From Elusimicrobia bacterium RIFOXYD2_FULL_34_15 (GTDB lineage: Bacteria > Elusimicrobiota > UBA8919), in NCBI GenBank assembly GCA_001800605.1, contig MGVS01000031.1:28238-64382 (forward strand): 36,145 bases of DNA, read 5' to 3'. Position numbers and translations under genes: made by a program. Each line of letters begins with the position of its first letter. Position 1 is the first letter of the stretch. This document shows positions 30,854-36,145 of the stretch, piece after piece. The notes under the pieces were generated by a model. The model did not search any database and was not told the origin of the DNA. It saw only the letters and a list, made by a program, of their open reading frames with translations.

Positions 30854-31477
30854 ATGACCGCAGAAAAGAAAAGAAAAATAGCCAGGGTATTGTCATTTAT
30901 AGTGATTATTGCCGGTGTTACTGTAATAATAGGCTGGATATTTAATATAGAAATTTTGAAAAGCATTTCTCCGTCATGGGTGTCAATGAAGTTTGACACC
31001 GCGATATCTTTTTTATTAAGTGGTATTGTTATTTATAGTATCACTAAGGTACAAGAGGGCGAATTTGATAAGGCACAAATAATTATTTCAATAACCAGCT
31101 TAATTATTATTCTTCTTATGGGAATATTATTTTTTTCTACTCTTTTTAGAATTCATACAGGCCTGGAGAATTTATTTATTAGTGAAACAGCAGGCGGAGT
31201 TAAAACAGTGGTTCCCGGACGGCCATCAATCCCAACAATGATAAATTTTATATTGATAGCTGTATCAGGTATTTTAAGCATAGGAAATTTAGAAAAAGTT
31301 CATAAAAAACTAAAAATTATAGGAATAACAATCGGAATAATCGGCGCATTAGCAGTAATTGGTTATATTATTAATATTTCGTTTCTTTACTATTATATAA
31401 AAGGTGTAAATTCGGCGATGGCTTGTCATACAGCTATATTGTTTGTGCTATTAGGAATAGGATTGATATGTCTATAA
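30854..31477 (+). CDS. Multi-helix membrane sensor domain (MASE-like) encoded as a separate gene
   Basis: 207 residues with about six transmembrane helices. Motifs such as SWVSMKFDTAISFLLSGI, GRPSIPTMINF and NSAMACHTAILFVLLGIG resemble the N-terminal membrane-embedded sensor modules fused to PAS/GAF histidine kinases in other bacteria. Here it is a stand-alone protein whose end overlaps the next kinase gene by 10 bp, so the two are translationally coupled and probably form a sensory complex. AAAAAGGG about 10 bases before the ATG could serve as ribosome binding site. Either a natural split of a fused kinase or a separate subunit. The signal sensed is unknown. Confidence 0.7.
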   Translation: MTAEKKRKIARVLSFIVIIAGVTVIIGWIFNIEILKSISPSWVSMKFDTAISFLLSGIVIYSITKVQEGEFDKAQIIISITSLIIILLMGILFFSTLFRIHTGLENLFISETAGGVKTVVPGRPSIPTMINFILIAVSGILSIGNLEKVHKKLKIIGITIGIIGALAVIGYIINISFLYYYIKGVNSAMACHTAILFVLLGIGLICL

Positions 31478-34461
31478 GAACAAAACTTACTATTATGTTT
31501 CTTGCAGTTGCATTGATTCCTACGCTATTTGTAGGTTCTCTAACTTACACTAATTTTAAGCATTCTATAGAGGAACATCATATTGAAGGTTTGCAAAATA
31601 TTACCTTTTATAAAGCAGAAAGAATAGAAACGTATTTTTACGGATTAAAAACAAATATAGAAACAGCTCAGGGTTTTTATAACATTAAAACAAATTTGCC
31701 CGTACTGAACCGGTTTGCTAATAATCCGGCAAAGCAGGAATTTCTTACTGCTAAAAAAACTCTTGATGCGCAATTGCAACATATGCAGAGAGTGTTAGGG
31801 TTATCCGATATTATGCTGGTTAATCCCAGTGGTAAAATTGTTTACAAGAGTAACTCTAAAAATTTTAAAAATGATTTTCTAAATCTTCTTCCGGACCCAG
31901 AACAAAAGTCCTTCGAAGAAGGAAGTAATAAAGTTTATTTTTCTGATGTTTTCTTAAATAAAGTAAATGATAATAAATTGGTAATGCTGATTACTGCTCC
32001 GGCTTATGATTCCGATGGAATTTTTATCGGGGTTATTGTTTTTGAAGTTGATATGGTGCCCATTTTTAAAATTATGCAGGATGTAGCTGGATTAGGTGTT
32101 ACCGGAGAGATATTATTAGGGAAAAAAGTAGGAAATCAAATAGTATATATTAATCCTCTTAGACACGATCCGGGATCGGTTCTTAATAGAAGCGTAAATA
32201 TTGGAGGTAAGCTTGGCGGCCCAATTCAAGAAGCTGTGCAGGGCAAAAAAGGAGCAGGGCATCTAATTGACTACCGAGATAAGGAAGTAATTGCGGCATG
32301 GCAATATATACCTTCGTTAGATTGGGGAATAGTGGCTAAGATCGATGCCAAAGAAGCATTTATCGATACTACAAATTTAAGGAATTTGACAATTATAATA
32401 ATGATTATTACTTTAGTTTTGTGCGGTATAATGGCATTTTCTATTGCTCATTCTTTTTCTGAGCCGATTAAAAAACTATCTTATGGTGCAGAGATAATCG
32501 GGAGCGGTAATTTAGATTATGAAATCGAAATTAATTTAAAAGATGAAATTGGCCAGCTTTCAAAATCATTAAATAAAATGACTCATGATTTAAAGAATGT
32601 GACCGCTTCACGTAATGAATTGAATAAGGAAATAGCCGAACGCAAACAGGTAGAAGAAAAGCTGACAACTTTGTATTCTTCAATGACTGAGGGAGTTGTT
32701 ATTCACGATATTGTGTATGACGAATCAGGTAAAGCAGTTGATTATATAATAAAAGATACTAATCCCGCATTTAGCTCTATAACGGGTTTAGCAAAAGAAA
32801 ATGCAATAGGTAAAAAGGCATCGGAACTTTATGCAACAAACCAACCGCCTTATTTAGATATTTATTCGAGAGTTGCTTCTTCAGGTAACCCGGAATCATT
32901 TGAAACTTATTTTGCTCCGATGGGAAAGCATTTTAGTATATCCGTTTTTTCTCCGGGTAAAGGAAAATTTGCCACGGTCTTTCAGGATATAACTGAACGA
33001 AAGCAGTCAGAAAAATTATTGCAGGAAAGTGAGGAACAACTTGAAAGAGCACAGAAGATAGCACATCTTGGCAGTTGGGAACTGGATCTTATAAACAACC
33101 GGTTGATATGGTCAGATGAGGTTTATCGTATTTTTGGTTTGAAACCGCAAGAATTTGCTGCTACATACGAGGCATTTCTTGAGGCAATACATCCTGAAGA
33201 TCGTTCTATTGTTGATAATGCATATTCCAGTTCTATTCGTGAGGGAAGAGATAACTACGAAATAGAACACCGGGTTATAAATAAATCAACCGGCGAAACT
33301 CGGATAGTCCAAGAAAAATGTGAGCATATTAGAGATAAATCAGGTAAAATTATACAGTCAATCGGAATGATACAGGATATCACAGAACGCAGAGAGGCCG
33401 AGGATTCTGTTGTTCGTGCTAAAGAAGAATGGGAGAGAACATTTAACAGTGTACCGGATATGATTGCAATTCTTGATGATAAACATCAAATTATCCAGGT
33501 AAATGAAGCGATGTCGCGGCGTTTAGGGTTAAAAGCGGAGCAGTGCATAGGTTTACCCTGTTACAAGTGTGTACATGGATTATCAGAACCACCTAATTTT
33601 TGTCCCCATTCTCTTACACTGAAGGATGGACACCAGCATATAGAAGAAGTATATGAAAATAAACTTGGAGGTTATTTTTTAGTTAGTACAACCCCGCTAT
33701 TCGATAAAAAAGGAAAGATGATAGGTGACGTACACGTGGCTCGAGACATAACCGAACTCAAACGGGCTGAATTGGAACTTAAACGCTCTAATGAAAATTT
33801 AGAACAATTCGCATATGTTGCATCTCATGATTTACAAGAGCCCTTGAGAATGATGGCAAGTTATTCCGAGCTTTTAGAAAAACGTTATAAAGATAAACTG
33901 GATAAAGATGCGAATGAGTTTATAGAGTTTATAGTGGACGGAGCTAAGCGTTTACAGAAGTTAATAAATGACCTGCTGGCATATTCACGTATTGGACGTA
34001 CAGATAAGTCTGCGGGAGAAGTTGATTGCAATACAATCTTAGGTAAGGTAATTAATAGTATGCATGCATATATGGAAGAAAGCGGAGCGATTATCACTAA
34101 TGATGAGTTACCGACATTAATTGGCAATGAAAGTAATTTTGTTCAGTTATTTCAGAACCTTATAGGTAACGCAATTAAATTCCGCAAACAAGAACCGCCC
34201 CAAGTTCACATAAGCGCTAAGAAAGAAAACAATGAATGGTTATTCTCGGTAAAAGATAATGGAATAGGGATAGAACCGCAGTATAAAGATCGTATTTTTT
34301 TGATTTTTCAGCGTCTCCATGCGAGGGTTGAATATCCCGGGACTGGCATAGGGCTTTCGATATGTAAAAAAATTGTCGAAACGTTAGGCGGTAAAATTTG
34401 GGTAGAGTCAGAATATGGCAAAGGATCCACGTTTTATTTTACGATTCCTGCAAAGAGCTGA
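31468..34461 (+). CDS. Membrane histidine kinase: Cache-like, HAMP, three PAS, HisKA, HATPase
   Basis: ATG 31468 gives 997 residues starting MSIRTKLTIMFLAVAL; the ATG 45 bases upstream would add an unlikely extension inside the previous gene. Helix 1 (7-29), extracytoplasmic Cache-like domain (30-305), helix 2 (306-330), HAMP (328-382). PAS domains lie near 401-510, 531-640 and 654-761; the third carries a Cys cluster (CYKCVHG...FCPHS). HisKA has the H-box SHDLQEPLR with His787, as in phytochrome-type kinases. The ATPase has NLIGNAIKF, DNGIGI and GTGIGLS. Partner is likely the single-domain response regulator 21 bp downstream, behind a perfect AAGGAGG site. The signal is unknown; the PAS Cys residues could bind metal or sense redox. 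Confidence 0.92.
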   Translation: MSIRTKLTIMFLAVALIPTLFVGSLTYTNFKHSIEEHHIEGLQNITFYKAERIETYFYGLKTNIETAQGFYNIKTNLPVLNRFANNPAKQEFLTAKKTLDAQLQHMQRVLGLSDIMLVNPSGKIVYKSNSKNFKNDFLNLLPDPEQKSFEEGSNKVYFSDVFLNKVNDNKLVMLITAPAYDSDGIFIGVIVFEVDMVPIFKIMQDVAGLGVTGEILLGKKVGNQIVYINPLRHDPGSVLNRSVNIGGKLGGPIQEAVQGKKGAGHLIDYRDKEVIAAWQYIPSLDWGIVAKIDAKEAFIDTTNLRNLTIIIMIITLVLCGIMAFSIAHSFSEPIKKLSYGAEIIGSGNLDYEIEINLKDEIGQLSKSLNKMTHDLKNVTASRNELNKEIAERKQVEEKLTTLYSSMTEGVVIHDIVYDESGKAVDYIIKDTNPAFSSITGLAKENAIGKKASELYATNQPPYLDIYSRVASSGNPESFETYFAPMGKHFSISVFSPGKGKFATVFQDITERKQSEKLLQESEEQLERAQKIAHLGSWELDLINNRLIWSDEVYRIFGLKPQEFAATYEAFLEAIHPEDRSIVDNAYSSSIREGRDNYEIEHRVINKSTGETRIVQEKCEHIRDKSGKIIQSIGMIQDITERREAEDSVVRAKEEWERTFNSVPDMIAILDDKHQIIQVNEAMSRRLGLKAEQCIGLPCYKCVHGLSEPPNFCPHSLTLKDGHQHIEEVYENKLGGYFLVSTTPLFDKKGKMIGDVHVARDITELKRAELELKRSNENLEQFAYVASHDLQEPLRMMASYSELLEKRYKDKLDKDANEFIEFIVDGAKRLQKLINDLLAYSRIGRTDKSAGEVDCNTILGKVINSMHAYMEESGAIITNDELPTLIGNESNFVQLFQNLIGNAIKFRKQEPPQVHISAKKENNEWLFSVKDNGIGIEPQYKDRIFLIFQRLHARVEYPGTGIGLSICKKIVETLGGKIWVESEYGKGSTFYFTIPAKS

Positions 34462-34482
34462 TTACTTAAGGAGGATTGAAAA

Positions 34483-34932
34483 ATGAGCAATGAAAATTAT
34501 GTACAGCCAATTGAGATTTTATTGGTGGAAGATAATCCGGCCGATATACGTCTGACCACTGAGGCGCTTAAAGAGGAGAAGGTTTATAATAAGTTAAATG
34601 TTGTTACTGACGGCGTTGAGGCAATGGCATATCTTAATAAAGAAGGTAAATATGCAAAAGCTACACGTCCCGATCTTATTCTATTGGACCTTAATTTACC
34701 TAAAAAAGACGGCCGGGAAGTACTTAAAGAGATAAAAACTGATGATAAGCTAAAAAGTATTCCGGTAGTTGTGTTGACTGTATCTAAATCAGATGAAGAT
34801 ATATTGAAATCCTACAATCTGCATGCGAACAGTTACATTACTAAACCGGTAGACCTTACACAGTTTATAAAAGTCGCGAAATCAATTCAGGAATTTTGGC
34901 TTACAATAGTTAAACTGCCGCCGAAGACATAA
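34483..34932 (+). CDS. Single-domain response regulator (Rcp1-like)
   Basis: 149 residues, a lone receiver domain. Acidic pocket Glu17/Asp18 (LLVEDNP), phospho-accepting Asp69 ([11 protein letters not shown]), switch Thr ([10 protein letters not shown]) and the Lys in ITKPVDL are all present. The shape ([20 protein letters not shown]) is that of Rcp1-type regulators paired with phytochrome-like HDLQEPLR kinases, matching the kinase upstream. There is no output domain, so it acts by protein interaction or as a phosphorelay step, perhaps toward the hybrid kinase 18 bp downstream. Strong AAGGAGG ribosome binding site. Confidence 0.92.
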   Translation: MSNENYVQPIEILLVEDNPADIRLTTEALKEEKVYNKLNVVTDGVEAMAYLNKEGKYAKATRPDLILLDLNLPKKDGREVLKEIKTDDKLKSIPVVVLTVSKSDEDILKSYNLHANSYITKPVDLTQFIKVAKSIQEFWLTIVKLPPKT

Positions 34933-34950
34933 TAGTAAAGGTGTAAAAAT

Positions 34951-36060
34951 ATGAACACTGATATAAATATTCTTATAGTTGAAGACAATCCCGGTGATTT
35001 CAAGTTAGTGTCTGATATGTTAAAGAGACACATAAATCAATCTTTTAAGATTAGTAGTGCAGTTTTGATTAAAGATGCTTTGGAAATATTACAGAAAGAA
35101 AAATTTGATGTTATTCTGTTGGATATTAACCTGCCGGATAGCCGCGGTCTTGAGGGACTAGAAAAAATTACCAATCAGTCAAAATCATATCCGGTGATAA
35201 TGTTAACCGGTCTTGATGATGAAAATTTCGGGATGGAAGCCGTGAAGATGAAAGCATCGGATTATCTGGTTAAAGGGCAAATAACGGAAAATCTCCTGAT
35301 TCGTAGTATACGGTATGCCATCGAACGCAAACATGGTGAGGAAATGCTGAAAGCAAAAAATTTTGAATTGCTGGAGATAGATAAAAAGAAAACTGAATTT
35401 GTTTCAATGGTTGCACACGACTTAAGAACTCCGCTTACATCAATAATGGGATTTGCCGATTCACTTACAAATAGCAAACTGAAGTTGACAGAGGAACAAA
35501 AAGTAATTTTTATAGGGTACATACAGGAAGAATCGCGTAGATTAGGCAGATTAATTTCGGATTTTCTTGACATATCCAATATTGAAGAAGGAAAGCTTGA
35601 ATTGAAAAAGCAAAAAACAGATATTAAACCGATTATTTGTAAGACAATAGATATGTTTAAAATGGATGTAAAAGATATACAATTTAAGATAGAATTTGAG
35701 AACGATTTACCCGAAGTTGATATAGATTACGACAGGATAAGACAGGTATTGCAGAATATTATAGGAAACGCAATTAAATATTCACCTGCAAAATCTATTA
35801 TAAATATTGCTCTTAAAAGAAAATTTAACGAAGTTCAAACTATGATTAGTGACCAAGGACCCGGTATTGCAAATGAAGAGAAATTGAAAATATTTGAGAA
35901 ATTTTACAGAGTGGATAGTCACATATCAAGATTGGAGTTAGGTACCGGATTGGGGTTGGCTATTTCCAAAGCAATTATTAAAAGACATGGCGGAAGAATA
36001 TGGGTTGAAGATAATATGCCCACCGGCAGTTGCTTCATTTTCACTTTACCGCTTGACTGA
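34951..36060 (+). CDS. Receiver-histidine kinase hybrid (REC-HisKA-HATPase)
   Basis: 369 residues, cytoplasmic. N-terminal receiver with VEDNPGD and phospho-accepting Asp58 (LLDINLPDSRG), ending near residue 125. HisKA has the H-box AHDLRTPLTS with His156. The ATPase has NIIGNAIKYSP, DQGPGI and GTGLGLAIS. The order receiver-then-kinase means input by phosphorylation rather than by a sensor, so it may relay from the upstream kinase and regulator. Together the four genes make a phosphorelay module; its target lies outside the window. Confidence 0.92.
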   Translation: MNTDINILIVEDNPGDFKLVSDMLKRHINQSFKISSAVLIKDALEILQKEKFDVILLDINLPDSRGLEGLEKITNQSKSYPVIMLTGLDDENFGMEAVKMKASDYLVKGQITENLLIRSIRYAIERKHGEEMLKAKNFELLEIDKKKTEFVSMVAHDLRTPLTSIMGFADSLTNSKLKLTEEQKVIFIGYIQEESRRLGRLISDFLDISNIEEGKLELKKQKTDIKPIICKTIDMFKMDVKDIQFKIEFENDLPEVDIDYDRIRQVLQNIIGNAIKYSPAKSIINIALKRKFNEVQTMISDQGPGIANEEKLKIFEKFYRVDSHISRLELGTGLGLAISKAIIKRHGGRIWVEDNMPTGSCFIFTLPLD

Positions 36061-36072
36061 AAACGCGCCAAG

Positions 36073-36093
36073 CCCCGATGCTTGGCATCGGGG
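36073..36093. repeat. CCCCGATGC hairpin after the hybrid kinase
   Basis: CCCCGATGC (36073-36081) pairs with GCATCGGGG (36085-36093) over a 3-base loop. No T-run follows. It could terminate weakly or be a dispersed palindrome related in style to the ATCCCGATTCATCGGGAT insert in the tRNA pseudogenes. Confidence 0.5.
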
Positions 36094-36145
36094 GATCAGA
36101 GCGGCAAAGCAATTTTGAGGAAAAAAGTGGTATAATAATGGCATG

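Noticed and set aside
36105-36145. Promoter for a gene beyond the right edge (TATAAT near 36131)
   Set aside because: No -35 element at acceptable spacing was visible, and no coding start can be verified within the window.

Overview
The window is A+T-rich DNA from a Gram-negative bacterium with an outer membrane. It has PorV-like and other beta-barrel proteins, signal peptides, a LolA-like protein, and secreted proteins ending in FlgD-like or gliding-type C-terminal domains. The intergenic DNA is dense with small dispersed repeats, the tRNA genes do not encode CCA, and large secreted proteins carry YPNPF-type C-termini. This suits an uncultured candidate phylum (Elusimicrobiota, Firestonebacteria, Omnitrophota or WOR-type) better than a model organism. 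That placement is inference; no marker gene here settles it.

Layout. (1) 1-5714: 3' part of a giant secreted repeat protein. (2) 5851-17436: a perfect sigma70-type promoter, a strong candidate c-di-GMP-I (GEMM) riboswitch with a terminator/antiterminator, then a same-strand run: PorV-like barrel with TPRs, a natural FliF-FliG-TPR fusion, a 1196-residue coiled-coil protein, a secreted Fn3-like protein with a gliding-type C-terminus, and a PorV-like barrel with a LysM domain. (3) 17450-18640: a histidine-kinase-like gene, lacking the usual phospho-accepting His, between two direct copies of a ~120 bp inverted-repeat element; the second copy supplies its stop codon. (4) 18834-19889: TPR/membrane/beta-propeller protein. 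(5) 20011-21075: tRNA-Glu, -Val, -Asp and -Gly, with a GIY-YIG nuclease ORF that starts in a broken tRNA-Asp and stops inside the intact one, plus a second broken tRNA-Asp. (6) 21303-23381: epimerase-like and DapA-like enzymes. (7) 23577-29927: LolD-like ATPase, two FtsX-type permeases, LolA-like protein and outer-membrane barrel. (8) 29995-30790: 205 bp direct repeats bracketing a second GIY-YIG ORF. (9) 30854-36060: a sensory membrane domain, multi-PAS kinase, single-domain response regulator and hybrid kinase.

The most interesting part is region 2. It looks like a second-messenger-controlled envelope-spanning machine: a flagellar-rotor-like FliF/FliG fusion in the inner membrane, PorV-type outer-membrane proteins, a cytoplasmic coiled coil, and secreted C-terminal-domain substrates. 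No other flagellar gene is visible. Its role (motility, secretion or adhesion) is inferred from architecture and co-localisation.

The second theme is repeat-driven gene remodelling. Heptad-type repeats encode the signal peptides of two adjacent genes, an inverted-repeat element provides a stop codon, and two unrelated GIY-YIG ORFs each sit between direct repeats with their ends in or at the repeats.
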